Source: Prillingera fragicola (taxonomy: Eukaryota; Basidiomycota; Tremellomycetes; Trichosporonales; Trichosporonaceae). Taken from it: a stretch of 64,000 nucleotides of DNA. The notes under the pieces were generated by a model. That model was not told the origin of the DNA and did not search any database. It saw only the letters and a list, made by a program, of their open reading frames with translations. Every line of letters starts with the position of its first letter. The first letter of the stretch is position 1. This document shows, piece by piece, positions 1 through 9,704 of the stretch. Made by a program: the position numbers and the translations under genes. The stretch lies in assembly GCA_002335605.1 (NCBI GenBank), contig BEDY01000012.1, forward strand, positions 372,001-436,000, in the 5' to 3' direction.

Positions 1-159
1 CCCATCACGTTCGTGCCGTCGTCGTTCGCGCCCGAGCCCACGACCTCTGAGTTGCCGTGCTGGTTCATTCCCTATGTCGGTGCCTACGCCATCCCGCAGC
101 CGTGTCCTGAAGGATCTACCCCTGGCGAGCCTATCGCCGAAGGCCTTGGCCCCAGGTAG
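1..159 (+). CDS. 3' end of an unidentified gene (partial)
   Basis: Frame 1 is open from the first base to a TAG at 157-159, giving the last 52 residues of a protein that begins outside the window. The tail is rich in proline and contains two cysteines and the local motif WFIPYVGAYAIPQPCP. No domain is recognisable. It could be the end of a secreted proline-rich protein like others in this window, but that is only inference. No splice sites are visible in this piece. Confidence 0.5.
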   Translation, partial: PITFVPSSFAPEPTTSELPCWFIPYVGAYAIPQPCPEGSTPGEPIAEGLGPR

Positions 160-996
160 GGCATGGTTTTGCGTCCAGATCATTCCCCAGCGACGAAGGC
201 TGGTTCCTTCGTGCCCAGGATTCCAATGTTGAAGAAATCGACCGTTTCTGTCCTTGCACTCCCAATACCTCCCAGATGTAGTATACCCTGTATAAAAGAA
301 ATTAATAATAAAGCGGAATGTATACCCTTATCAAGGTCACTCACATTGTCAGCATGTGGCTAGTTATCTGCAACATGTTGCGGGCGACAGGTGCAGTGGC
401 TGGGCAATGCCACACTGCCGCTCTGACGAGCAAACAAGGGCTGAACAAGAACGCTGCAAAGAGCCGTTCGGGCCGAAACCTGTGTTGACAATCTCAACAA
501 CGCTGTGCGAGCACAGACGCGGCGAGGCGATGCCGCTCAGTGAGCGGGACGAGCGGTTCGTCGGTGCGAACACGTCGATGACCTGGGGTCAGTGCTGGGT
601 GTGTAATCATCGAGGACGGTGGGCCTGCGATACGTGAGCGATAGTGTGCGGCTGTGAGGCGGTCCGTGACGAGTGTCTGTGGCGCCGTGTTCAGGCATAA
701 ACGTGCGTTCCAGTGATAAGAGTGCAACGAACAGATGTCACGGCAGAACCAGTGGCTCTGCGTGTCCTAGCACCGGTGTTTGCGGCAACAAACTATGCAT
801 AGACCACCCGAGTCCAGGAGGCGACCTCGCGGTGGTGTGAATGAAATCGATACAGAGTCAAAGAATAGTGAGACGGGACAACTCGTTCGCATTATATCTA
901 GCTTTGTCAGCAATGCCCAGAGCACATCGAGAGAAGCAGCCAACTCACACAAGGATTTTCACAAAAAAACAACCACACAAACACACTCTCGCCAAC
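160..996. other. Intergenic stretch, no gene seen
   Basis: Only short, compositionally unconvincing open frames occur here. The sequence lies between two genes whose 3' ends face each other, so it should hold two terminators. An AT-rich patch near 275-310 is the most likely 3' end region of the left gene. Confidence 0.4.
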
Positions 997-1887
997 CTAG
1001 TCGTCCCACTCTGGCAGCGCACCCGGCCCCGAGCTCCACAGCAGCACGAGCGCGGCCCGCAAGCCGCGCGCACACGCCGGGCACACCTCGTCGGCACCGC
1101 TGCACGCCGCAGCGCGGACAAAGCCCTGCAGATCTGCCGCATTGGCAGACTCCGCAATCGCCCGCGCGGCGCGGCCCAGCACCTCCTTTGCCGGCGCGCA
1201 CCGCTCCGTGCACGCCGCGTAGAGGTCGCCGGGGCGGAGGGGGTGGGGGTTGAGTGTCGTCCCCGGCGCGAGGGCCGCGGCGGCTGCGTCGCGGCGGTGG
1301 CTAAAGTTTTGGAGAACGTAGAGCGCGCGCGGGGCACGTGTGTTGAGGGCTGTCGAGCACCAGGACGAGATTGGGCCTGATACCGACAACAGCGCCTGCG
1401 CGTGCGTTGTAATGTCTCCTGTGGCGCGGGCGTTGCCGTGTGGGGGGCAGGCTTGGGCGAGTGCCGATAGCGTGTAGCGCTGGACGGGGCAGGTGGGGCG
1501 TGTAGCGAGTGCGGCGAGGAGGGCGGGGATGCCTTGGGTGAAGGCCAGGTCGACGGCCGAGTCTAGGAACCCGGGTGGCCACGCTTCGAGAGGAGAAGGG
1601 AAACGCGCTGCGAGAATGTTGAGCGTGTGGGTGAGCGCTGCTGCGGCTGCGGCGAGCTCGATGGCGGCCTCTGGTGTCTGCGGTTGGCGTGCGGCAATGT
1701 CAAACCAGCGTGCGGCGCGGGCGAGGGAGCGGATGTCGGCGCTCAATGGTGCGGCGGCACGGGTGGGGGAGCGTGCTGGGCGGCGGGGGGGGGGGGTGCG
1801 GGTCGTGTCGAAGCGGACGCGGCGGGGGTGGGCGTATGGGTGGACATCGTGGGGTAGGGTTTGGGGGGCTATGGTGGCGACTGGCAT
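997..1887 (-). CDS. Unidentified alanine-rich protein
   Basis: A single uninterrupted frame of about 296 residues runs from a methionine at 1887 (start MPVATIAPQ) to a stop at 997-999; the frame is open to 2031, so an upstream start is possible. The N-terminal third is rich in Pro, Arg and Thr. The rest is alanine/leucine-rich with spaced cysteines near the C-terminus (CPAC), and looks helical, perhaps ARM/HEAT-like, though no family is recognised. A run of 12 G on the + strand (1785-1796) lies inside the frame and encodes prolines, so one base of length error there would shift the start. Strong GC bias in third positions supports real coding. Confidence 0.5.
   Translation of the reverse strand: MPVATIAPQTLPHDVHPYAHPRRVRFDTTRTPPPRRPARSPTRAAAPLSADIRSLARAARWFDIAARQPQTPEAAIELAAAAAALTHTLNILAARFPSPLEAWPPGFLDSAVDLAFTQGIPALLAALATRPTCPVQRYTLSALAQACPPHGNARATGDITTHAQALLSVSGPISSWCSTALNTRAPRALYVLQNFSHRRDAAAAALAPGTTLNPHPLRPGDLYAACTERCAPAKEVLGRAARAIAESANAADLQGFVRAAACSGADEVCPACARGLRAALVLLWSSGPGALPEWDD
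1785..1796. repeat. G12 homopolymer inside a coding frame
   Basis: Twelve consecutive G on the + strand, C on the coding strand of the unidentified alanine-rich gene. It is a likely slippage or sequencing-error hotspot and sits close to the chosen start. Confidence 0.8.
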
Positions 1888-3512
1888 GTCGGTGGCTTGC
1901 ACAGGGGGAGGCTGGGATGTGGGATCTATGTTGGCGGTGGATGCAGTGATGATTTTTTCAGAGTGACAAAGTGTGATGGAGTCTAGTGTGAGAACGAGAT
2001 GCGTCGTGAAAGCAGCACGTCGGCGCAGCACCTGGCTACCGAGACGAAAGAGTGAGAGCGAGTGAGTGAGTGGAAGAGGTTGTTACAATGGTCAATGCTG
2101 GAGATGATAAACCTGCATGGTGAGAATTCACGTTGGCCACGCCGCTTTCCTGGACGACCCGAACGTGGTGGCTTATCGACGACCCACTGCGGCTATGGGC
2201 AGGGTCACCCCACTGCTACCTGCAGGCCGCCGCGGCAATGGGACCCGACGCACACGGGGACTCCAGCTCTGTCGGCCGTGAGTAGCTTGCTGCCAACAGG
2301 GAGAAAGAGAGTGGAAAATAATCAAGTACGGATGAGATCGCACCGGAGCGACCAGTCCGCTTGTACCATCAACATGGAAATCCGAGCAAAGCCTTGACAC
2401 AATGCGGGGCCCAAGGCCCAAACAGGCACGAATGCCTCCACCTACAAGGCATGAGAGCAGAGGGGCGCACGAATGTGTGTGCACGTGATTGGACCCTTAA
2501 TAGTGCCGGAGTGCCGGTCCCTGAATCAGTGCTCACCTCACCCCGGTTACATGGATGCGATGGACATGAACATTGACCAAACTACGATGTTGGCTCTTGG
2601 GATGATCCAGTGCAAGCAACGTCTCCGAGTGGTTCTATCTCCACCGCAGTCTCGGAACAGGACATTGCATCTATTGGCCGAGTCTACGGCGCTTCGTCTC
2701 CGAGTTGACAAACTCCATCACCATCTACCTACCCCACAACGACTTGAAGGAACATGCAACCTCTGCCCGATTGATGGAAATGAGCCGGTCTGGGATACAC
2801 GCGGCACGCACTGGGCATCTGTGCATAAGCAGCGGCGCATTGACGCGCGAGTGGGGTACGCTTCCTCCACGCATTGACATGTTGCTCGACTCGTTGACAT
2901 TTGCTTCTCCCGTGTCACAGCGCCACGACTTTGTCGCCAGCGTGCGCGATTTTTGAGCTTGGACGTGAGGTGAGTAGCCGGCTTTGAAGCTTCAACCGCC
3001 AAACACGCCGCTTTGCCTGATCACCGAGTTCGGAGCGAGGCCGAGTCTGGGAATGACAGTCCTGAGGAGCGCATGAAACTCGCGTGGCGTTCAGGTAGTT
3101 GCTCTCCAGGTCCTGTTGAGTTGTTTATGGCGATGTTCCGAGGATTCACCGGATCACTGGCCGTCATCGTCAGCGTGTTCGGCATCACTGTCCAGCTCCA
3201 CTGCGACAACCAAACAGCGCATTCCGCAGAACGTGTCACACAAGTACGACGCACAACTTGTACCAAGCAGGTACACTCGTCGTCATGGCATGGCCAGCCA
3301 GCGCGGGAAATGCACTGGCCGAGACGCGACCTCGACCCGCACCGCCAAGATAGTAGTACGTCATAGACCAGTCCAGTGCACGACGGAGTGGTCATCGACG
3401 ACGGGTCAAGTCACCTCATCATAAGTACCTCAAAGGCTCTGTAAGCCTTGACGACATTGGCCACTCATCCCCTCTATCGCACGCACATACCACCGAACCT
3501 GCACTAAACACA
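1888..3512. other. Divergent intergenic region, 1.6 kb
   Basis: This separates the 5' ends of the leftward alanine-rich gene and the rightward DUF3605 gene. It contains many short overlapping open frames on both strands but none with consistent codon bias or splice pattern. It should hold both promoters; no clear TATA box was found next to either start. Confidence 0.4.
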
Positions 3513-5437
3513 ATGACCGGGACCAAGAAGAACAAGGACGTAGAGAAGGGCGTCGGCGAGCCGCTCCCCGCCATCGAGTCGCTGTACTTCAAGGGCGACA
3601 AGCGCTACCCGGCCCCCACGGTCTTTCCCGTGCCCGAGATCATCAAGGGGATCCCCACGCAGGAGGACTTGGACGCGCACCCCCGGCTGTTTACTTGGGG
3701 CGAGCTCAAGGAGATTATCCGTGAGTCTTGTTGCTGGGATGAGACTGATGTGTAGGGAGCCATGATCTGAATCGCATGACGAGGAGTAAAGCCATTCAGG
3801 GCGAGTATGAGAGTTGGTTTAAAAAGGAGAAGAAAAAGTGGGGGTCTGGATGTGAGTGTTTGCGGTGGTACTGGGCTGACGAGGAGCGGATTATGTGACC
3901 AAGGCGCGGTTGCCTTGGGGCGAGGCGAATAAGGGTGACGGGAGGGAGAAGAAGGGGGCTGTTGATGAGGAGGAGGGTGAGGAGGGTGGCGATGACAAGA
4001 AGGGGGAGGGCAAGGGAGATGACAAGGCCGAAAAGGGAAAGAAGGGCAAGCAGGATGGCAAGGATAAGAAGGACGAGAAGAGCGCCAAGAAGGAGAAGGA
4101 GGAGGACAAGGATGACAAGAAGGAGAATGACGAGAAGAGCGCCAAAAAGGACGAGAAGAGCGCCAAGAAGGAGAAGAAGGAGGTCAAGGAGAAGAACGAT
4201 GACAAGGACGACAAGGAGGATAAAGGCGCCAAAGACGACGACAAGAAGGATAAGAACGACGACAAGGACAAGAAGGACAACAAAGACGACAAGGACGACG
4301 GCAGCGACGAGGCCGATGAAGACACCAAGGGCGATGCCAAGGACAGCATGGCGTACGTTGCAATCGAGGATGTCAAGAAGCGTCTTCAAGACGCCAAGGA
4401 CAATCCCGATGATGACCAGTACCTCCGCCTGGACCCCGAGGCCGGTCTCGACGAGGGCAAGTACGCCGTGCTGCTCAATGACTGGCCCTACTGCCTCCCT
4501 TACGGTGTGCGGCACTTTTGCATCTGGTCGAGGGTGAGTCCCCCAACGCATGGAGACGCTGACTGCAGGTACCCATCGCGCACCCCGTGCTCGTCGACTA
4601 TGACGAGAAGCAGTGGCGCAAGATTGAAGAACGCGGTCTCTCGGGCTTCACAGGCGTCATCCCCCTCATTGCCGAGGAGCACGACTCGGACGACGAAGAG
4701 GGTGCGGGCGCCAACGGCGCGCTGGCAGCCGAGAACGACGAGGACGCCCAGGACAACCAGGCGGATCAGGACGACGAAAGCGACCAGGAAGCCGACGCGC
4801 CCGTCCCCGAGCTCGGGCTCAAGGGCGGCGTCGCACCGTCGCGCAAGGGCCGCGGAGGGTGGTATGCCGTCGACATGATGTATGCCGGCGCCGAGATGCG
4901 CGAGTGGGGCGGCGTCGAGTTTGAGTGCAAGGGCGGGCAGGAGGTGGGCAACATGGTGCGCGGGCTGTGGGACCCAAGGGGCTGGGAGACGATATGGTTT
5001 GTCAACCCGCCGGTGAGTGCGTGTTTGTTGCTCCATGCTGACTGTCTCAGCGCCTGCAGTCAATCCCCGGCTATGCCCACTTCCACATCTTTGCGCGCCG
5101 CAAGACGCCCGACGAGATTGACATTAGCGAGCAAGCCTACGACGCCAAGTACAAGGACGGCAAGCGGGAGCCCGAGGAGGAGACGACCGACGACAAGTAT
5201 GACCGTAAAAAGAACATTAAAAAGGGCGGCGGTAAGAGTGGCAAGACTGTTGACGCCGGCGAGTCCAACCCGGACAAGACCGGTCGCCACTTTGACAAGA
5301 CGGCAAAGGGCAAGCCAGAGGGGATGGGCAAGGTCGGCTCAAAGTCAGATCGCAGTCACGATCGGCATGATGAGGCTCTGGGCGGGATGGACAAGTCCAA
5401 GGATAGCAAGAACAAGTCGCACAGGGGGGCGAATTAG
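3513..5437 (+). CDS. DUF3605 (N-acetylglucosamine-induced protein-like) with acidic/basic inserts
   Basis: Five exons (3513-3720, 3756-3851, 3887-4533, 4569-5012, 5051-5437) give 593 residues. Conserved DUF3605 blocks are visible: HPRLFTWGELKEII near residue 60, a short tryptophan block ending in a LPW motif near 108, LLNDWPYCLPYGVRHFCIWS near 290-310, and a late block with LWFVNPP-type sequence joined to RLQSIPGYAHFHIFARRK. The family is known in fungi as N-acetylglucosamine-induced proteins; biochemical role unknown. The odd feature is a Lys/Asp/Glu-rich insert at about residues 115-255, placed inside the domain, a second acidic insert near 350-400, and a lysine-rich tail. For the fourth intron the acceptor at 5050 was preferred over 5059 because it restores the family's LQS motif. 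Confidence 0.8.
3928..4350 (+). repeat. Lys/Asp/Glu low-complexity coding tract
   Basis: Purine-rich imperfect repeats of AAG, GAG and GAC codons encode runs such as KKDEKSAKKEK and DDKDDKED inside the DUF3605 gene. The opposite strand carries a long hydrophobic open frame that is a by-product of this composition. Confidence 0.8.
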
Positions 5438-5854
5438 GCTTGCACATGTACTTAGTGTATGTGACGTGGTTTAGTTCGGTGGTTTATGTCTTCCACGGAC
5501 GTCAACTGGTTAGCTCCCAAATCCTCTGCCAAGACTGTAGCGATCATCACGTCTTGGCGTGTTGACTACTCCCCGGGACTGCGTCGCCATGCATACGGCC
5601 GCGTGTATGCATGCACGAGAGGATGAGAGATGATGAGGAGAGCAACAAACAGCATTGTCGGTCGGCCTCCTCCGGCAGCACCGAGAATCGGGTTTCGGCA
5701 TTTCGGCCAAGCGCGACCTCGGCGCGACCTCCACCGCTCGACCTCTCACCCATGCTCGTTGGCGGTGGGCACGCGGCTCCCTTCATAACCGCACACTCTA
5801 CTGCTCAGTGTCACTTGAAGCGTTGCTCTACTCACGACCGCACACCTCATCACA

Positions 5855-7275
5855 ATGCGTCTCTCCACCATCCGCCCAGGTCTCGCCGCAGCGCGCATGG
5901 CGGGCACCCGCTCCATGGCCAAGTTTGCAAAGTACGACTGGGAGGACCCCCTGCGCTTGAACGAGCTTCTCACCGACGACGAGCTGGCGATCCAGGAGAC
6001 TGCCAGGTCGTATGCTCAGGAAAAGCTCGTCCCCCGTGTTCTTGAGAGCTGGCGTACTGTGAGTGGAGCGTGAGTAGGTAGCAAAGACTGACAAGGTGGT
6101 AGGAAGTGCTCGACATCAATGTGCTCAAGGAGATGGGCGCGTTGGGTCTTATTGGCCCTACGGTCCAGGGCTACGGCTGTGCCGGCACAAACTATACGTC
6201 TTACGGTCTGATCATGCGCGAGATTGAGCGGTAAGCTGCCCGTGTGCAAACAGCACTGACGGCCTAGTGTGGACTCTGGCTTCCGCTCGGCCATGAGCGT
6301 GCAGTCGTCGCTCGTCATGACCGCCATCTACGAGTTTGGCTCGGAAGCGCAAAAGGAAAAGTACCTGCCTGGTCTCGCAACGGCCGAGATTCTCGGCTGC
6401 TTTGGTCTTACCGAGCCCAACCACGGATCGGACCCTTCGAGCATGGAGACCACTGCCACCAAGACTGCGTCCGGGTGGACGATCAACGGTTCCAAGACCT
6501 GGATCACCAATGCGCCGTATGGTGACTTCTTCGTCATCTGGGCCACGACTGTTGAGAACGGCATCCGTGGCAAGATCCGTGGCTTCATCGTCCCCCGCGA
6601 CTCGGACGGCACGATCGAGACGCCCAAGATCACCAACAAGATGGCGCTTCGTGGCTCGATGACTGGAAGTGTGTTCCTCGACAATGTCAAGATTCCCGCC
6701 GACAATGTCCTGCCAAAGTCCAACGGCCTGGGCGCTCCCTTCGGCTGCCTCAACCACGCGCGTTTCGGCATCTCCTTCGGAGTCATTGGCGCGCTCGAGG
6801 ACTGCATCGCCCGCGCCCGCGACTATGCCCTCCAGAGGTAAGTCCCTGCCCGCCAACAACCGCTGACAGCCACAAAGGCACCAGTTCGACCGCCCCCTCG
6901 CGTCGTTCCAGCTTGTGCAGAAAAAGCTCGTCGACGCCAGCACGGCCGCCAACCTCGGCCTCCTGGGTTCCCTCCAGCTGGGAAAGAACAAGGACAAGGG
7001 CGAGTGGAACCCGGACATGATCTCCATGATGAAGCGCAACAACTGCGGCAACGCCCTGGCCCACTCGCGGATCCTGCTGGATATCCTCGGTGGAAACGCC
7101 TGTGCCGACGAGTATGGCATTGCGCGTCATGCCGCCAACCTGCAGGTCTGCAACACTTATGAGGGTACCTATGTGAGTATTTGGTGACTCGGAATGAGCG
7201 GTGCTGACTTTATAGGACGTGCACACTCTGATTTTGGGCAAGGCTATGACTGGCATCAGCGCGTTTGCCAACTAA
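5855..7275 (+). CDS. Glutaryl-CoA dehydrogenase, mitochondrial
   Basis: Acyl-CoA dehydrogenase family flavoenzyme that converts glutaryl-CoA to crotonyl-CoA and CO2 in lysine, hydroxylysine and tryptophan breakdown. Five exons (5855-6058, 6103-6230, 6268-6837, 6878-7172, 7216-7275) give 418 residues, the usual length. The start MRLSTIRPGLAAARMAG is a basic, Ser/Ala-rich mitochondrial presequence. Diagnostic glutaryl-CoA dehydrogenase blocks are VDSGFRSAMSVQSSLVM, GCFGLTEPNHGSDPSSMET, KTWITNAPYGDFFVIWA and the C-terminal NTYEGTYDVHTLILGKAMTG, which carries the catalytic glutamate in TYEG. It ends FAN, so there is no peroxisomal signal. The match to the animal and fungal glutaryl-CoA enzyme is closer than to other acyl-CoA dehydrogenases. 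Confidence 0.93.
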
Positions 7276-8131
7276 GAGCAAGAGTCTGAAGGGATTGGCA
7301 GAGTAGCCTGACAGCGAGAGTGGAGTGTTGCGTCCCACGGTGTTGGCGGCAGTTGCCGCGGAAGGGTGGCCCCGGTTTATACACAAGGGATGACAGACAG
7401 ATTGAACGCACGTACTTAGAGGTCTGCGTGTATCAATGCGAACAGCCAGTGCAAAATCAAGTACTTTCCTCCTGTATTTCTGATGATGCTCAGGATGGTC
7501 ACCGACGGGCAGCTACTCAGGTCACTGCGTTGGTCACCGACGGGCACCTGCATTACAAGTCACAGCCTTTCAAGCGGCACTGTCCACTTAGGCTTTCCGA
7601 ACGACGTGTACGTACTTCTTGGGACACAGTTGCCTGCCGCTGGAGATCAGGTGCAGAGGTGTGCGGCTGATAAAACGCTTCATGGGATCGGTCAACGGCC
7701 GACTGATTCTCCTGATCCCGAACCAAGCCCCATGTAAGGCGGAACCTGGCCTGGACTTGCTCCTGCACTGCATGTATCCTATCAGCGCACATCCACATGT
7801 ATGCATGATGAGAAGAGGTGCTCCGTTGCAAGCAAGATGATAATGTCGGATGCAATCTGATGGCCGCCGGGCAATTGTTCATTCCGCTTCATCAAAGCAC
7901 CGCAATCATACCCTTTTACTTTCAACGTGCATGCAGCTCCACACCAGCTAGCCCATTGCTGCTGAGCATCTTATGCCAGAGTCCTGCCAGTTGAGGACTA
8001 GAAGACCATGCATGTCACCGCCTTGAGTGTCGCTTTTAACAATGCCAAGACCATCCACGAGGGGATAAAGCCTCAGCGAGGCAAAGGCTTCTCCAGCAGC
8101 TCATCCCTCTGAACCACATTCTCAGCCCACA
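7276..8131. other. Intergenic, promoter side of the wall-protein gene
   Basis: No convincing gene. Small open frames at 7483-7840 and on the opposite strand lack coding bias. A GGGATAAAG element about 70 bases before the next start may be part of that promoter. Confidence 0.35.
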
Positions 8132-9616
8132 ATGCGTCTCTCCACAACACTAGCTTGCCTGGTCCTAGCTATCCCCCCAGCCATCCTCGCCCAGTCAAAC
8201 TCTACCGAAACACCACCCGAGCCCGCCGCAGCCGAGCCCGCCGCAGCCGACCCCTCAGCCGACCAAGCCCCAGCCGGCTCAAGCCCAGCAAACACCCCAG
8301 CAGCCGGCCCAACCCCGGAGCCAGCCTACGTCGAGCCGCCACACATCTACAACGGCGGCGCCTGCTCGGACAACTGGTGCCACGAACTCACCGCCAACGC
8401 AGGCAAAGCCACCTCCTCCCCCGCAGCAGCACCAGCACCAGCACCAGCCCCGACCCCGGAGCCAGCCTACGTCGAGCCGCCGCACATCTACAACGGCGGC
8501 GCATGCTCGGACAACTGGTGCCACGAACTCACCGCGAACGCAGGCAAGGCCACCTCCTCCCCCGCAGCCCCAGCAGCACCACCACCATCCGCAGCCCCGA
8601 CGCCCGAGCCAGCGTACGTCGAGCCGCCACACATCTACAACGGCGGCGCATGCTCGGATAACTGGTGTCATGAGCTTACTGCCAATGCGGGAAAGGCTTC
8701 TTCCACCACGCCGCCTGCGAGTAAGCCGAGTGAGACGCCAAAGAACCCGGACACTGGCGGTACGTCGAATAACGGCGGCGGGACGTCAAACAACGGCGGC
8801 GGTACGTCTAACAATGGCGGCGGTACGTCTAACAACGGCGGCGGGACGTCAAACAATGGCGGCGGGACGTCGAACAATGGTGGCGGTACGTCCAACAATG
8901 GTGGCGGCACATCCAACAATGGTGGCGGAACATCCAACGGCGGCGGAACATCGAGCAGCGGCGGCGGCACCAGCAACGGCACACCCAACACTCCCAGCAC
9001 TCCCGGCACGCCCGGTACACCCAGCACGCCCGGCACAGGTAGCCAAGGTGGAAGCTCCAGCGGCGGTACAGGCAGCAGCGGCGGCGGAACAGGCGGAACA
9101 GGCGGAACAGGCGGAACAGGCGGAACAGGCGGAACGGGCAGCACAGCCGGCGGTACTCCAGCGAGCGGTGGCGGGACCCCAGCGAGCGGCGGCGGGACCC
9201 CAGCGAGCGGCGGCGGGACCCCAGCTAGCGGTGGCGGGACCCCAGCTAGCGGTGGCTCCCCCGTCGACGGTGCGGTGCCTGCTGGTAGCGCCCCCGTTGG
9301 GTCCGCCGGTGGATCCGGCAGTGGCAGTGGTACCGGGGCGGCCGGCACGCCCGGCTCACCCAACGCGGCCAACCCGTCAGCCGTCGGCGTGGCGCCCATC
9401 GCAGGTGGCAGTGCCGCCGCTGCGAATGGCGTCTCGGGTACTGCCAAGGGGAGTGCGGCGGCAAACCAGACTGCTGGTGCGAATGTTACGCGGAGCACGG
9501 CGTCGGTTAGCCAGCCTGTTGGTGCTGGTGCGCAGGCGGTGTTTTCTGTTTCCATGGCGTTTACTGTTGTTGCTGGTGCGGTGGGGATTCTTACTGGTCT
9601 TGCTATGGCTGTGTAA
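8132..9616 (+). CDS. Secreted repeat-built, GPI-type cell-wall protein
   Basis: Intronless, 494 residues. A signal peptide (about residues 1-20, ending AILAQS) is followed by a Pro/Ala-rich stretch. Three near-identical 34-residue modules then start at about residues 60, 107 and 156, each with the core HIYNGGACSDNWCHELTANA and two cysteines. A long Gly/Ser/Thr/Asn region follows: eight GGTSNN heptads, Pro-Gly-Thr repeats, a GGT run and five ASGGGTP units. The last 25 residues are hydrophobic with no charge, as expected of a GPI-attachment signal, preceded by a Ser/Ala/Gly-rich stretch and two N-glycosylation sequons. The layout fits a surface-displayed cysteine module on a flexible stalk. The family is not recognised. 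Confidence 0.8.
   Translation: MRLSTTLACLVLAIPPAILAQSNSTETPPEPAAAEPAAADPSADQAPAGSSPANTPAAGPTPEPAYVEPPHIYNGGACSDNWCHELTANAGKATSSPAAAPAPAPAPTPEPAYVEPPHIYNGGACSDNWCHELTANAGKATSSPAAPAAPPPSAAPTPEPAYVEPPHIYNGGACSDNWCHELTANAGKASSTTPPASKPSETPKNPDTGGTSNNGGGTSNNGGGTSNNGGGTSNNGGGTSNNGGGTSNNGGGTSNNGGGTSNNGGGTSNGGGTSSSGGGTSNGTPNTPSTPGTPGTPSTPGTGSQGGSSSGGTGSSGGGTGGTGGTGGTGGTGGTGSTAGGTPASGGGTPASGGGTPASGGGTPASGGGTPASGGSPVDGAVPAGSAPVGSAGGSGSGSGTGAAGTPGSPNAANPSAVGVAPIAGGSAAAANGVSGTAKGSAAANQTAGANVTRSTASVSQPVGAGAQAVFSVSMAFTVVAGAVGILTGLAMAV
8309..8698 (+). repeat. Three tandem 34-residue Cys modules
   Basis: Direct repeats at about 8309-8410, 8450-8551 and 8597-8698 are almost identical at the DNA level and differ mainly at synonymous positions. 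The first two are followed by alanine/proline linkers of different length. Each encodes the CSDNWC motif. Confidence 0.85.
8757..9262 (+). repeat. Coding minisatellites (GGTSNN, GGT and ASGGGTP)
   Basis: A 21-base unit encoding GGTSNNG is repeated about eight times (8757-8935), with degenerate copies after it. A 9-base GGT-coding unit follows near 9085-9140, and an 18-base unit encoding ASGGGTP near 9160-9260. These are likely to vary in copy number between strains. Confidence 0.85.
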
Positions 9617-9704
9617 ACGAGATGTAGTAAGTGGTAAAGCAAGGGTTCGAAAACGTATGCACAGTGTGGGATTAAAGTACCAGTGCTGCATGCTGTCTAA
9701 GTGA

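Noticed and set aside
3796..4551. Minus-strand frame that looks like a multi-spanning membrane protein
   Set aside because: The hydrophobic Val/Leu stretches are the reverse complement of Lys/Asp/Glu codons in the DUF3605 gene. Splice sites and conserved blocks support only the plus strand.
8668..9642. Minus-strand Pro/Val-rich frame
   Set aside because: It mirrors the Gly/Ser/Thr minisatellites of the secreted plus-strand protein.
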